Shown: piece by piece, positions 49,351-59,288 of the stretch
Numbering within the stretch: position 1 is the stretch's first letter
Layout of the letters: each line of letters starts with the position of its first letter
Source: RGIG4140 sp045614025
GTDB taxonomy: Bacteria > Pseudomonadota > Alphaproteobacteria > CAAHEQ01 > UBA3637
Assembly: GCA_045614025.1 (NCBI GenBank)
Contig: JAZLCE010000014.1
Span: forward strand, 5,275-69,274
DNA: 64,000 nucleotides
Direction: 5' to 3'
Translations under genes and position numbers: made by a program
The notes under the pieces: model-generated
The model's input: the letters and a program-made list of their open reading frames with translations, nothing else
What the model was told of the DNA's origin: nothing
Databases searched by the model: none

Positions 49351-50714
49351 GAATCATTATAGCTGGTGCTGGGCAAGTAGGCGTTGGATTGGCAAAATAT
49401 TTAAGAGCCGAAAATCATGATATTGTGTTGATTGATAATAATATTGATCATTTAGGGAATTTAAGTGAACAGTTAGATATTCAAACCATTGAAGGGTCTT
49501 CTGCGCTTCCTTCTGTTCTTGAAAAAGCAGGGGCAACTCAAGCTGATATTTTTTTAGCGGTTACAGGAAATGATGAAACAAATATCGTTGCATGTGGCGT
49601 GGCAGATAAGGTGTTTCGCATTCCTCAGCGCATTGTTCGGATTTCATCTCATGAATATTTAGGGCAAAAATATAAAGAATATTTGATGAGCCAAAATTTA
49701 GATGTTGTGTTATCTCCAGAAGTGGAAACAGCCCGTCATGTGCTTGATAATTTAACGGTTGCTTCAGGTGTGAATCTTTATAATTTAGCAGATGGGTGTG
49801 CCAAAGTTATTGGGTTAAGATGCAAAAAAACATCACCTATGTTTTCAAAAACAATTCCAGAAGTTGAAGAGTTATTAAAAGATGTGCGCGCAAAAGTGAT
49901 TGCCGTTAAAAGAAGACATCGCCTTGTTTCGCTTGAAAAAGCGTTGGTTCGGGCGCAAGATGATGTTTATTTTGTTGTTGCAGGAAGTGATTTTTCCCAA
50001 TTTTTAGATATTTTGTCTTATCAAAAAATTGATCCAGATTGTGTGATGATTTTTGGTGGTGGTAAAGTTGGGTATCAGTTGGCCAAGCAAATGGAAACAG
50101 CTTCTTTTTGCAAGAATATCACTATTGTTGAAAAAGAAGAGACAAGAGCGCGTTATTTGGCAGAACGGCTTAATTCAACTGTTGTAATTCATGGAGATGG
50201 GTTAGATGATACATTAATTGAAGATTTGAATCTTAAAAATTATCAAATTGCTATTGCCACCACGCAATCAGATGAAAGCAATGTGTTACTTTCAATGGTT
50301 TCAAAGCGCAATAACATGGATAAAACATGCGCTTTAATTCATAATCAGCTTTATAATGATCTTTTGTTTGAAATGGGTATTGATGTTTCAATTGATCCGA
50401 ATGCTGTTTTGGTTTCATCAATTTTGCAACATATCAGAAAAGGCAAAGTGAAAGGCGATTATTTTATTAGCTCTGAATTGGGCGAAATTTTGGAAGTTGA
50501 AGCGCTTGAAACGGCTAAGATAACGCATAAACCAATTGGTAAGCTTAAAGTGCCAACAGGCGTGATGATTGCAGGTGTTGTTCGAAATGGGATTTTTATG
50601 TTACCTAAAGAAGACCTTCAAATTCAAAATAATGATCGCGTTATTTTGTTTGTTGAACGTGGGCATGTTAAAGATGCCGAGAGTTTATTCACGGTTGGAT
50701 TTAGCTTTTTTTAA
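49347..50714 (+). CDS. trkA: Trk system potassium uptake regulator TrkA
   Basis: 455 residues, with two tandem RCK modules. Each has an N-terminal Rossmann domain (GAGQVGVGLAKYL at residue 6-18, GGGKVGYQLAKQM near 235) that binds NAD(H), and a C-terminal RCK-C domain. It is the cytosolic regulator of the TrkH/TrkG potassium channel, which is not in this window. It overlaps dusB by 4 bp and is followed by mfd after 13 bp. Confidence 0.96.
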   Translation: MRIIIAGAGQVGVGLAKYLRAENHDIVLIDNNIDHLGNLSEQLDIQTIEGSSALPSVLEKAGATQADIFLAVTGNDETNIVACGVADKVFRIPQRIVRISSHEYLGQKYKEYLMSQNLDVVLSPEVETARHVLDNLTVASGVNLYNLADGCAKVIGLRCKKTSPMFSKTIPEVEELLKDVRAKVIAVKRRHRLVSLEKALVRAQDDVYFVVAGSDFSQFLDILSYQKIDPDCVMIFGGGKVGYQLAKQMETASFCKNITIVEKEETRARYLAERLNSTVVIHGDGLDDTLIEDLNLKNYQIAIATTQSDESNVLLSMVSKRNNMDKTCALIHNQLYNDLLFEMGIDVSIDPNAVLVSSILQHIRKGKVKGDYFISSELGEILEVEALETAKITHKPIGKLKVPTGVMIAGVVRNGIFMLPKEDLQIQNNDRVILFVERGHVKDAESLFTVGFSFF

Positions 50715-50727
50715 TAAAGGGTTTTAA

Positions 50728-53700
50728 ATGAAAAAAGAGTTGTGTGGCATTCAAGAAGGATATCAGCCATTTGTGATTCAAAAGCTTGTGAAAAAACATA
50801 AGCTTCATTGTCATGTGGCTTCAAATGAAGTTCAGCTCTTTTTTTTAAAAGAAGTTTTAGAACGTGTTTCTCCTGAAATAAAAGTGTTCACTTTTTTGGA
50901 ATGGGATACTGTTCCTTATGACCGTGTTTCGCCTAAAAGTGATATTGAAGGGCAACGCATTGAAACGCTTTGTCAGTTAGCAGATGATAAGTTAAATGAA
51001 AAAACTCTTATTTTAACAACGCCTGCAGCCATTTTGCAAAAAGTTCCCCCCGTTTCTTATTTTAAGGGTGCTATTTTTAACCTTCAAAAAGGAGATATTG
51101 TTTCATTTGAAAAATTAAAATCCTTTTTGGTTAAGAATGGTTATAAGCTGGTAAACACGGTTGTTAATCAAGGAGAATATGCCTTAAGAGGGGGCTTAAT
51201 TGATATTTATCCAGCAGGAAGGGATCATCCTGTTCGGCTTGATTTTTTTGATGATGAATTAGAGGAGATTAAATCTTTTGATGAATTAACGCAAAGAACC
51301 TTGCAACCGTTTGTCTCAGTTTCTTTAAAACCAATGGCTGAATTTGATTTGGAAGAAGAAAGCATTAAACGGTTTCGAACAAGGTATCGCTCTTTGTTTT
51401 TTAATGTATCGCAAGATTATATCTATGAAGCTGTTTCAAATAAAATATTTACGGCTGGCTTAGAGCATTTTTTGCCGTTGTTTCATGAAGAACTGGTTCC
51501 TTTTTTTGATTATTTAAAAGAAATGAGTGTTTCTTTTGATTTTCAAACATTAAGATCTTTTGAAGCAAAAGAAGAGCAAATTCATGAATATTATGAAGCA
51601 AGAAAAGAAGGGGCTGATACAACTTATTTAGAAGAAGTTCAAAAATATAATCCCGTTCCAGTTCAAGAAATGTTTTTATCTGTTCAAGAAGTTTTAACGC
51701 TTCTTGAAACAAGGCTGTTTTACACGTTTTCTCCTTTTAAAGAACCTGATAAAGAAGATATGTGTTCGGTAAAAGGCAAAAGCTTTGTTGAAACGCGTCT
51801 TCAAAATCCAAATGATGTTTTTAAAGAAGTTGCCTCTTATATTCAAAATAGTTCAAAAAAAGTGATTGTAACGGCGGGTTCATTTGGGGCAGGGGAACGC
51901 TTAAAAGGTTTACTTCGCGAAGAAGGAATTGATCTTTTTTCAGCTGAAACCTTTAATGAAGCGCTTAAAAAAGCGCCCTCTCTTTTAGTTGCCCCCTTTG
52001 AAACGGGCTTTGAAACAAAAGATTTTGTTTTAATCACGGAAACAGATATCTTGGGCGAACGGATTATCAGAAAACCCAAAAAAAACAAATCTGTTAATTT
52101 TATTTCGGATATCAGCGCATTAAATATTGATGATTTGGTTGTTCATCAAACGCATGGGGTTGGCAAGTTTTTAGGGCTTGTTCCTTTAAAAATTGGAGAA
52201 GCGGTTCATGATTGCCTTGAAATTTTATATGAAGGTGGCGATAAGCTTTTTATCCCGGTTGAAAATTTAGATGTTCTTTCTAAATTTGGTTCGCAAAATA
52301 CGGCATTGGATCATTTGGGGTCTCAAAGTTTTGTTGCCAAGAAAAATAAGGTTAAAAAAGATTTGTTTGCCATGGCTGAAAAGCTTATTCAAACCGCTTC
52401 TTTAAGAGAGTTAAATCAACAAGAGCGCATTTTGGCTCCTCATGGGGTTTATCAAGAATTTTGCGCCAGATTCCCTTATGTTGAAACAGATGACCAATTA
52501 AAAACCATTCAAGAAATTGAAGAAGATTTATCTCTTGGCAAACCAATGGATCGTTTGGTTTGTGGGGATGTTGGATTTGGTAAAACAGAAATTGCTTTAA
52601 GAACGGCTTTTTTATGCGCTTATGCGGGGCAACAAGTGGCTCTTGTTGTGCCGACAACATTGTTAGCCATGCAACATGCGGCCACATTTGAAAAGCGGTT
52701 TAAAGGATTTCCTATTCGTATAGCGGCTTTATCTCGCTTGGTTTCTCATCAAAAAGCAAAGTTAATTCATAAAGAAATTGAAAAGGGAACCATTGATATT
52801 GTGATCGGAACGCATGCTGTTTTATCCAAACAGATTAAGTTTAAAAATTTGGGTCTTGTAATTGTGGATGAAGAGCAACATTTTGGGGTGACGCATAAGG
52901 AGCGATTAAAAGAGCTTCAAAAAGGTGTTCATGTGTTAACATTAACGGCAACCCCCATTCCAAGAACATTGCAACTTTCTTTATCCGGGGTTCGATCGCT
53001 TTCTGTTATTGCAACGCCACCAGTTGATCGTTTAGCGGTTAAAACATTTGTGATGCCCTTTGATGCGGTTATCATTAAAGAAGCCATTTTAAGAGAATAT
53101 TATCGAGGTGGACAAATCTTTTATGTTTGCCCGCGTATTTCTGATATGGATGAAATTGAAGAAATGCTTCAAAAGCTGCTCCCTCAGATGAAAGTGGTTA
53201 AAGCGCATGGCCAAATGCCTGCTAAAGAGCTTGAAAAAATTATGTCTGATTTTAGTCAACATAAATATGATATTTTATTGGCAACCAGCATTGTTGAATC
53301 CGGGTTAGATATGCCGTTGGTGAACACGATTATTATCCATAAAGCAGATATGTTTGGCTTATCCGCTTTATATCAAATGCGGGGGCGCGTTGGCCGTGGA
53401 AAATTAAGGGCCTATGCTTATTTAATCACTCCACCATTTAAAAAATTATCTGCAACAGCTGAAAAAAGATTAACGGTAATGCAAAACTTGGATTCCTTAG
53501 GGGCAGGGTTCACTTTAGCAAGCCATGATTTGGATATCAGAGGGGCAGGTAATTTGTTAGGGGATGAACAATCTGGCCATATCAAAGAAGTTGGGATTGC
53601 GCTTTATCAAAAAATGCTTCAAGATGCCATTCGTTCATTAAAATCAGATAAATTAGCATCCATTGAAGAAGATCGGGATTTTTCTCCTCAAATTTCAATG

Positions 53701-54144
53701 GGCTTTTCTGTTTTAATTCCAGAAAACTATGTTCACGATTTGGAAGTTCGGATGGAACTTTATCACCGTATTTCGGAAATAACTGATGAAAAAGAAATTG
53801 AGTCTTTTAAAGCAGAGTTAATGGATCGATTTGGGCCTTATCCAACGGAAGTTGCTAACCTTTTTGATACGGTTAAATTAAAAATTTTGGCTAAGCAAGC
53901 AAATATTGAACGGTTAGATGTGGGACCAAAAGGTGCCTCAATTAGCTTTTATCAAAATATTTTCCCAAATCCAGCCGGGTTGATTCATTATATCACTTCG
54001 CAAATGGGAACTATTCAAATTAAACCAGATCAAAAGTTAACGGTTATTCGCCCTTGGCGGAATCAAGAAGAACGGCTTAAAGGCATTTCAGCTATTTTAA
54101 ATAAAATTGCTGGGTTGGCAAAAGCTGTTCAACCAGATGGCTAA
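50728..54144 (+). CDS. mfd: Transcription-repair coupling factor Mfd
   Basis: 1138 residues, a complete Mfd. It removes stalled RNA polymerase and recruits UvrA. Visible parts: UvrB-homology region (1-330), RNA polymerase interaction domain (DDLVVHQTHGVGKFLGL near 470), RecG-like helicase with Walker A GDVGFGKTE near 614, VDEEQHFGV as the DEEQ box near 713, LTATPIPRTLQLSLSG, RGRVGRGK near 887, and the C-terminal TRCF domain (DRFGPYPTEV). It is probably co-transcribed with dusB and trkA. ATG 50728. Confidence 0.97.
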   Translation: MKKELCGIQEGYQPFVIQKLVKKHKLHCHVASNEVQLFFLKEVLERVSPEIKVFTFLEWDTVPYDRVSPKSDIEGQRIETLCQLADDKLNEKTLILTTPAAILQKVPPVSYFKGAIFNLQKGDIVSFEKLKSFLVKNGYKLVNTVVNQGEYALRGGLIDIYPAGRDHPVRLDFFDDELEEIKSFDELTQRTLQPFVSVSLKPMAEFDLEEESIKRFRTRYRSLFFNVSQDYIYEAVSNKIFTAGLEHFLPLFHEELVPFFDYLKEMSVSFDFQTLRSFEAKEEQIHEYYEARKEGADTTYLEEVQKYNPVPVQEMFLSVQEVLTLLETRLFYTFSPFKEPDKEDMCSVKGKSFVETRLQNPNDVFKEVASYIQNSSKKVIVTAGSFGAGERLKGLLREEGIDLFSAETFNEALKKAPSLLVAPFETGFETKDFVLITETDILGERIIRKPKKNKSVNFISDISALNIDDLVVHQTHGVGKFLGLVPLKIGEAVHDCLEILYEGGDKLFIPVENLDVLSKFGSQNTALDHLGSQSFVAKKNKVKKDLFAMAEKLIQTASLRELNQQERILAPHGVYQEFCARFPYVETDDQLKTIQEIEEDLSLGKPMDRLVCGDVGFGKTEIALRTAFLCAYAGQQVALVVPTTLLAMQHAATFEKRFKGFPIRIAALSRLVSHQKAKLIHKEIEKGTIDIVIGTHAVLSKQIKFKNLGLVIVDEEQHFGVTHKERLKELQKGVHVLTLTATPIPRTLQLSLSGVRSLSVIATPPVDRLAVKTFVMPFDAVIIKEAILREYYRGGQIFYVCPRISDMDEIEEMLQKLLPQMKVVKAHGQMPAKELEKIMSDFSQHKYDILLATSIVESGLDMPLVNTIIIHKADMFGLSALYQMRGRVGRGKLRAYAYLITPPFKKLSATAEKRLTVMQNLDSLGAGFTLASHDLDIRGAGNLLGDEQSGHIKEVGIALYQKMLQDAIRSLKSDKLASIEEDRDFSPQISMGFSVLIPENYVHDLEVRMELYHRISEITDEKEIESFKAELMDRFGPYPTEVANLFDTVKLKILAKQANIERLDVGPKGASISFYQNIFPNPAGLIHYITSQMGTIQIKPDQKLTVIRPWRNQEERLKGISAILNKIAGLAKAVQPDG

Positions 54145-54210
54145 TGCAAGAAAAAATCTAAAAGCAAAACGGGTTGGTTTTTATTTAATGTTCCTCTTTA
54201 GTTTTGTTTT

Positions 54211-55230
54211 TTACTTGGTTAAAACTGAATTTTGAATTTTGCCTTTCAAAAAGAGCTCAATGTTTTTTAAAGTTGTTTCATTGATTCTGTTGAGCGCATC
54301 AATGGAGTTAAAGGCAATATGCGGTGTTGCGATCACGTTTTTAAACTGCAATAATTTTAAATTTAAAGCAGAATCCAGCAAGAAATCATTATCTTTAAAA
54401 AGTTCATTTTTAAGTTCAATGTCATCATGAATTAAAAAGTCTTCATTTTCAAGAACGTCAAGCCCAGCGCCACCCACAATTCCTTTTTTAAGGGCGGTAT
54501 ATAACGCTTCTGTATCAATCAAATCTCCCCGTGCTGTATTGATAATAATCACGCCTTTTTTCATTTGATTAAAAGCTTCTTCATTTAATAAATGATAATT
54601 ATCCCTTGTGGATGGCACGTGAAGAGAAATGACATCAGCTTGCTGGTAAATTTCATTTAAAGAAGAAACATATAAGTCTTTTAACTCTTCTTGAGGGTAT
54701 AAATCATAAGCCAATACGTTCATACCAAAGCCTTTGGCAATTTGAATCATATGTTTGCCAATTGATCCTGTTCCAATAACGCCAAGCGTTTTTCCCATTA
54801 GATCAAAACCCATATATTTTGAAATTTCAACATGGTTATGCGCCATGCCATTTCTGCCTTGAATAATGTGTCTTGCTAAATTTAAAAGAAGGCCAAACGA
54901 AAATTCAGCAACGGTTGTTTCCCCATATTTAGGAACGTTTACAACTTCAATACCCCTTTTTTTGCAATAAGCTAAATCAATATGATTAAATCCTGTTGAT
55001 CTTGTTGCAATTAATTTTAAATTTTTAAAAAAATCTAATCGTTTTGTATCCAATGATTCTGAATGAACAAAAACAGAAATTATTTCACTGTTTTGATAGG
55101 GAATTAATTCTTTTTCATCAATGTGATTTAAGCTTTCTTTAAAAAGAACGGGGTTTATTTCAGGATATAAAACAGTGTTAAGATAAGTTGTTAAAACATC
55201 ATCTGTATTAAAAAACAAAACTTCTCTCAT
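54211..55230 (-). CDS. D-2-hydroxyacid dehydrogenase (D-lactate dehydrogenase-like)
   Basis: 339 residues, NAD-dependent, cytosolic. The Rossmann domain has GVIGTGSIGKHMIQIAKGFG near 150. The catalytic residues are visible: Arg in INTARGDLID near 233, Glu in LENEDF near 262, and His in TPHIAFNS near 297. N-terminal RSTGFNHID and NVPKYGETTVAEFSF are typical of D-lactate dehydrogenases. The likely reaction is pyruvate to D-lactate in fermentation, consistent with the low-oxygen theme; other 2-oxoacids cannot be excluded. Convergent with mfd. Confidence 0.88.
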   Translation of the reverse strand: MREVLFFNTDDVLTTYLNTVLYPEINPVLFKESLNHIDEKELIPYQNSEIISVFVHSESLDTKRLDFFKNLKLIATRSTGFNHIDLAYCKKRGIEVVNVPKYGETTVAEFSFGLLLNLARHIIQGRNGMAHNHVEISKYMGFDLMGKTLGVIGTGSIGKHMIQIAKGFGMNVLAYDLYPQEELKDLYVSSLNEIYQQADVISLHVPSTRDNYHLLNEEAFNQMKKGVIIINTARGDLIDTEALYTALKKGIVGGAGLDVLENEDFLIHDDIELKNELFKDNDFLLDSALNLKLLQFKNVIATPHIAFNSIDALNRINETTLKNIELFLKGKIQNSVLTK

Positions 55231-55301
55231 ATATTTCCCTTTCTTTTTGTTGAAACGAAAATAATATAAGTGCGTTGATAACGCTCGTCAATAGAAAAAC
55301 T

Positions 55302-56150
55302 TTATTGTTTATGTAAAAGATCTAAAATATTAGAAATAACTTTTTTCAAATCATTGCGATGAACAACTTGATCAATCATGCCATGTTCTAACAAATAACT
55401 TGATTGTTGGAAGTTTGAAGGCAATTTTTCTCTTACAATTTGCTCAATAACGCGTTTGCCAGCAAAACCAATGGCGGCGCCTGGTTCAGCCAAAGCAATA
55501 TCGCCTAACATAGCAAAAGAAGCGGTGACCCCACCCATGGTTGGATCAGAAAGCAAGGTAATATAAGGTAATTTTTTTTGCTTTAACTTTTTAACGGCAA
55601 TGGTTGTTCTTGCCATTTGCATCAAAGAAAGCATCCCTTCTTGCATACGAGCCCCACCAGAAGCTGGAACTAAAATAAGAGCTGCTTCTTGAAGTTGGGC
55701 CAATTGAGAAGCCGTGATAATTGCTTCACCAACGGCAGTTCCCATTGACCCACCCATAAATGAAAAATCAAAAACGCCAATCACAGCTGCATGGCCCCCA
55801 ATGGTTCCATGAGCCACAACAATGGCATCTTCGTGTTTGGTTTTTTTTCTGGCTTTTTTCAATCGATCGGTATATTTTTCCAAATCAACGAATTTAAGCG
55901 GATCTTCTTTAACCTTTGGAAGTTGGATCAATGTATATTCGCCTCTGTCAAAAAGCATTTCAAGTCTTTTTAAAACAGGAAGGCGGAAGTGATGATCACA
56001 ATAAGGGCAAACAAAGTCCTTTTTTTCAATTTCAGCATGAAACAACATTGCGCCGCAATCTGGACATCTGTCCCAATAGTTATTTGGAATTTCTTTTTGA
56101 GTTGCCGCTTTTTTAACGGTCGGACGAGTTAATCTGCTGAGCCAGTTCAT
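55302..56150 (-). CDS. accD: Acetyl-CoA carboxylase carboxyltransferase subunit beta
   Basis: 282 residues. Transfers the carboxyl group from biotin to acetyl-CoA, the first step of fatty acid synthesis, with AccA. An N-terminal zinc ribbon has two CxxC pairs (CPDCGAML, CPYCDHHF). The crotonase-fold domain includes GSMGTAVGEAI, LVPASGGARMQEGMLSLMQM (in part) and DPTMGGVTASFAMLGD, GFAGKRVIEQ. Length and motifs are standard. It lies 25 bp after ihfB. Confidence 0.97.
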   Translation of the reverse strand: MNWLSRLTRPTVKKAATQKEIPNNYWDRCPDCGAMLFHAEIEKKDFVCPYCDHHFRLPVLKRLEMLFDRGEYTLIQLPKVKEDPLKFVDLEKYTDRLKKARKKTKHEDAIVVAHGTIGGHAAVIGVFDFSFMGGSMGTAVGEAIITASQLAQLQEAALILVPASGGARMQEGMLSLMQMARTTIAVKKLKQKKLPYITLLSDPTMGGVTASFAMLGDIALAEPGAAIGFAGKRVIEQIVREKLPSNFQQSSYLLEHGMIDQVVHRNDLKKVISNILDLLHKQ

Positions 56151-56175
56151 AAAAAAACCTATAAATTATTTTGAA

Positions 56176-56454
56176 TTATTTTTTGTTTAATGCTTCGTTA
56201 ATTGATTTTCCGGCTTTAAAGAACGGAACTTTTTTTGATGAAACTTCAACTTTTTCACCAGTTTTTGGGTTGCGACCTGTTCTTGGTTTGCGTTCTCTTA
56301 CAGATAAAACACCAAAACCACGTAATTCAACACGGTTGCCTTTAACTAAAGCTTTAGTGATTTCTTTGAAAACAGTTGAAACAACGTTTTCAGCATCTGT
56401 TTTTGTTAAATTTGTTTGTTCGGCTAATTTTGCCACGAGTTCAGATTTAATCAT
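56176..56454 (-). CDS. ihfB: HU/IHF-family DNA-binding protein, IHF beta-like
   Basis: 92 residues from ATG 56454, chosen over the ATG at 56472 because AAAGGAAG then serves as the ribosome binding site and the protein begins MIKSEL as in family members. The DNA-binding arm region PRTGRNPKTGEKV is intact. RVELRGFGVLSVRERKPR is closer to IHF beta (with Arg before GFG) than to HU, but the distinction is not certain. The partner IHF alpha is not in this window. Co-directional with accD. Confidence 0.88.
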   Translation of the reverse strand: MIKSELVAKLAEQTNLTKTDAENVVSTVFKEITKALVKGNRVELRGFGVLSVRERKPRTGRNPKTGEKVEVSSKKVPFFKAGKSINEALNKK

Positions 56455-56624
56455 TTTTTTTCTTCCTTTCATAAAAATGGTAACGCCATTTTAAAGAGGT
56501 GTTCTTTATTTGTCAAGCAAAAAAACGTTTTTTTGTGATAAAAAAAAGACTTGAAGTCTATATACTATATATATTTAAGAGGAAAGGGAGGGCGGATTTT
56601 GATGTAATAATAAAGAATCTATAG

Positions 56625-57326
56625 TTATTTAATTAAAGTCCACTTCGGATCATAAGGCTTATGTGTTTTAAAAAATGTTTTAGGATTGCTTAAAAACCAT
56701 TCATTTTTAATTTTTTTTGAATTTTTAATGCGCCCACGTTTAATTTTCTTTTCCCTTATTTTTAAGGCTCTTTTATAACTTTTATCATCATCAATTCCTA
56801 AGAAAGAATAATTGCTTCCGGCCCAAGTTACATCTAAAAGATGCCATTTCCCATTAATCATAACCCCATTCCAAGCATGAAGTGTTTTCCCAGCAAATCC
56901 TTCAATTTCAACAACTTTTAAACCAGCTCTTTTTCCCATGTGCATAAAAAGATTGGTTAAATGCCTGCAAACTCCTCGTCTTGTTTTAAAGGTTTCATAA
57001 GGCGTTTGTTTAAAGTTTGAAACATTATTTTCAGCATCTCTATGAGATTGAATGGGCGCATCACTTCTTTCCCATTCATATCCAGATTCATATTCATACA
57101 TATCATATTGGATATGATAAACAATAAAGGCAAAGATAACTCTGGCCTTTAATTCTTCATTATTTTTATAAGGTTTAACCAAATAATCCGTTAATTTATC
57201 TAAATCATTAAAATATTTTTCTGGAACACGGTAAGCGCGCGAATCGGCATCTCCATAAAATGTTTTGGAATAACATACTGAAGAAAAAGATAAAATAAAG
57301 AATAATATCGTGATCAAAAAACGCAT
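56625..57326 (-). CDS. Secreted transglutaminase-like cysteine protease-fold protein
   Basis: 233 residues with a signal peptide (MRFLITILFFILSFSSVCYS). A transglutaminase-like domain follows with an intact Cys-His-Asp triad: Cys120 in RRGVCRHL, His150 in KTLHAWNG, and Asp165 in HLLDVTW. The region 55-75 (ELKARVIFAFIVYHIQYDMY) matches the start of this fold, as in kyphoscoliosis-type peptidases. The C-terminus is lysine-rich. It probably acts outside the inner membrane as a peptidase or cross-linker; substrate unknown. Convergence or neighbours do not help. Confidence 0.82.
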   Translation of the reverse strand: MRFLITILFFILSFSSVCYSKTFYGDADSRAYRVPEKYFNDLDKLTDYLVKPYKNNEELKARVIFAFIVYHIQYDMYEYESGYEWERSDAPIQSHRDAENNVSNFKQTPYETFKTRRGVCRHLTNLFMHMGKRAGLKVVEIEGFAGKTLHAWNGVMINGKWHLLDVTWAGSNYSFLGIDDDKSYKRALKIREKKIKRGRIKNSKKIKNEWFLSNPKTFFKTHKPYDPKWTLIK

Positions 57327-57418
57327 GATTTATTATATCATTTTTTTATAAATTGCAAAAATTTTATTGTAAAAAAAAGAAAAAAATGGTATTTTTTTAT
57401 CTAAAAAAGAAGGTTTCA

Positions 57419-57964
57419 ATGCCAAGAAGAATTCATAAAATAGAATATCATCATTTAGAAATGCCTTTAATGTTTGATATGGTTTGTAAAAATAAAAAAC
57501 CATACAATGTTGAAATGCTTTTTCTTTATAAATATCCTGCCAAAGGCGGGACAAGACCTTCTGTTTTGGCACTTAATCCTGAAGCGCGTCGACTTCATTT
57601 TTTTATGACGCGTTTATTTTTAAAATATTTGCAAGAAGAAGATCAGTCAAATTTTCCAATTGAGTGGGATGAAAATTTTTCTCCTCGATCAAAATATCTT
57701 CAGAAAAGGGAATACCCTTATGCGCCAGATGAAGAGTTAAAACGCTATATCTCTTCAACGCTAGCTTCTGTTTTTTCTCATTATTTAAAGGAACAAAAGG
57801 GCATAGAGGTGGAACGAATTGATTATTTATTTGCGGATCTTAATTTCGTTTCTTTTAATTTTATGATTCAAAATTGTTCGCCTTTGAAGCCATTAAAAAT
57901 CAAATCGCATGATAAAATAAGATATGTTTATCCGCTTTATGATTATGGGAATGAAAAGAGCTAA
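57419..57964 (+). CDS. Unknown 181-residue protein
   Basis: No signal peptide or membrane segment. The start is placed at ATG 57419, which has AAGAAGG 7 bp upstream; earlier codons in frame are Lys/Phe-rich and follow AT-rich spacer. The protein is basic, with phrases PSVLALNPEARRLHFFMTR and ISSTLASVFSHYLKEQKG. No family is recognised. It is 79 bp before the lolCE-type gene. Confidence 0.65.
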   Translation: MPRRIHKIEYHHLEMPLMFDMVCKNKKPYNVEMLFLYKYPAKGGTRPSVLALNPEARRLHFFMTRLFLKYLQEEDQSNFPIEWDENFSPRSKYLQKREYPYAPDEELKRYISSTLASVFSHYLKEQKGIEVERIDYLFADLNFVSFNFMIQNCSPLKPLKIKSHDKIRYVYPLYDYGNEKS

Positions 57965-58043
57965 AAAAGCATTTCTTTTTGCTTGCATTTTTTTTGAAAC
58001 TCAGTTAATTTTTTTTAAGATTTTATTTTAAAAGGATAAAAAA

Positions 58044-59288
58044 ATGTTTTCAAAAACCGAACGAATGTTGGCCTGTCGCTATTTAAAATCAAGAAAAAGA
58101 ACGGGCTTTGTTTCTGTGATTGCAGGCTTTTCTTTTTTAGGGATTATGCTGGGAGTTGCCACTTTAATTATTGTGATGAGTGTGATGAATGGCTTTAAAG
58201 AAGAATTGCTCAGCCGTGTTTTGGGGTTAAATGGGCAATTAGGAGTTTATCCTGCTTTTGGGCCTTATCTTGAAAATGGCGAAGAAAAAGCCAAAGTTAT
58301 GCAACAAATTAAGGATGTTATGCATGTTGTTCCTGTTGTTGATGGGCAAGTAATGGTTTCTTCTAGTGCGGCTTCTGCTGGCGTGATGGTTCGGGGGATG
58401 ACGAAAGAAGATTTTATAAAGCGTCCACTTTTGGGGGGCTCATATAAAGGCATTGATTTAGAGGAGTTTATGGATAGCCAAGTTGTGCTTGGGTATCGTT
58501 TGGCCCGTCGTTTGGGGTTAAGACCAGGGGATAGCGTTTCTCTTGTTTCGCCAAAAGGAAATGTAACCGCGTTTGGAACAATTCCCAAAATGAAAGCATA
58601 CACGGTTTTGGGCGTCTTTGATAGCGGTATGAGCGAATATGATGCTAATTTCTTATTTATGCCTTTAGAAGAAGCAAAGAAGTTTTTTGTAACCGGTGGA
58701 AAGGTTTCTCATTTAGAAGTGTTTACAACAAAAGGCGCTGATTATGAAAAAATTGCTTCTGATGCTTTTTCATCCATTGGCCGTGATGCTCAAATTCAAG
58801 ATTGGAGATATACGAATCAAGCCTTTTTTAATGCCATTGAAGTTGAAAGAAACGTGATGTTTTTGATTTTAACTTTAATTATTATTGTTGCCGCCTTCAA
58901 TATGATTTCAGGGCTTATTATGTTGGTTCAAGATAAAACAAAAGATATTGCTGTTTTAAGAACAATGGGGATGAGTAGGGGCGCTATTCAACGCGTGTTT
59001 TTAATGTCTGGTTTAACTATTGGTGTGGTTGGAACATTTGCAGGGTTTGCTCTTGGGATGCTTTTTTGCGAAAATATTGATGCCATTAAAGAATTTTTGG
59101 AAGGATTATCAGGAAAAGAGCTCTTTTCTGCTGAAATTTATTTCCTTTCAAAATTGCCAGCAAAAGTTGAAATGGGTGAAGTAACAATGGTTGTTGTGAT
59201 GAGTTTGGTTTTATCTTTGCTTTCAACAATTTATCCATCATATAAAGCAAGTAAAACAGATCCGGTGGAGGCGTTAAGATATGAATAA
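58044..59288 (+). CDS. lolE: Lipoprotein-releasing ABC transporter permease (LolC/LolE family)
   Basis: 414 residues with the MacB/FtsX topology: one N-terminal transmembrane helix (about 25-47), a large periplasmic domain, and three C-terminal helices (about 272-300, 320-345, 375-400). The first helix region SVIAGFSFLGIMLGVATLIIVM (in part FSFLGIMLGVATLI) and ISGLIMLVQDKTKDIAVLR are family marks. It extracts lipoproteins from the inner membrane for transfer to LolA. Like other Alphaproteobacteria there seems to be a single LolC/E-type permease. Overlaps lolD by 8 bp. Confidence 0.94.
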   Translation: MFSKTERMLACRYLKSRKRTGFVSVIAGFSFLGIMLGVATLIIVMSVMNGFKEELLSRVLGLNGQLGVYPAFGPYLENGEEKAKVMQQIKDVMHVVPVVDGQVMVSSSAASAGVMVRGMTKEDFIKRPLLGGSYKGIDLEEFMDSQVVLGYRLARRLGLRPGDSVSLVSPKGNVTAFGTIPKMKAYTVLGVFDSGMSEYDANFLFMPLEEAKKFFVTGGKVSHLEVFTTKGADYEKIASDAFSSIGRDAQIQDWRYTNQAFFNAIEVERNVMFLILTLIIIVAAFNMISGLIMLVQDKTKDIAVLRTMGMSRGAIQRVFLMSGLTIGVVGTFAGFALGMLFCENIDAIKEFLEGLSGKELFSAEIYFLSKLPAKVEMGEVTMVVVMSLVLSLLSTIYPSYKASKTDPVEALRYE

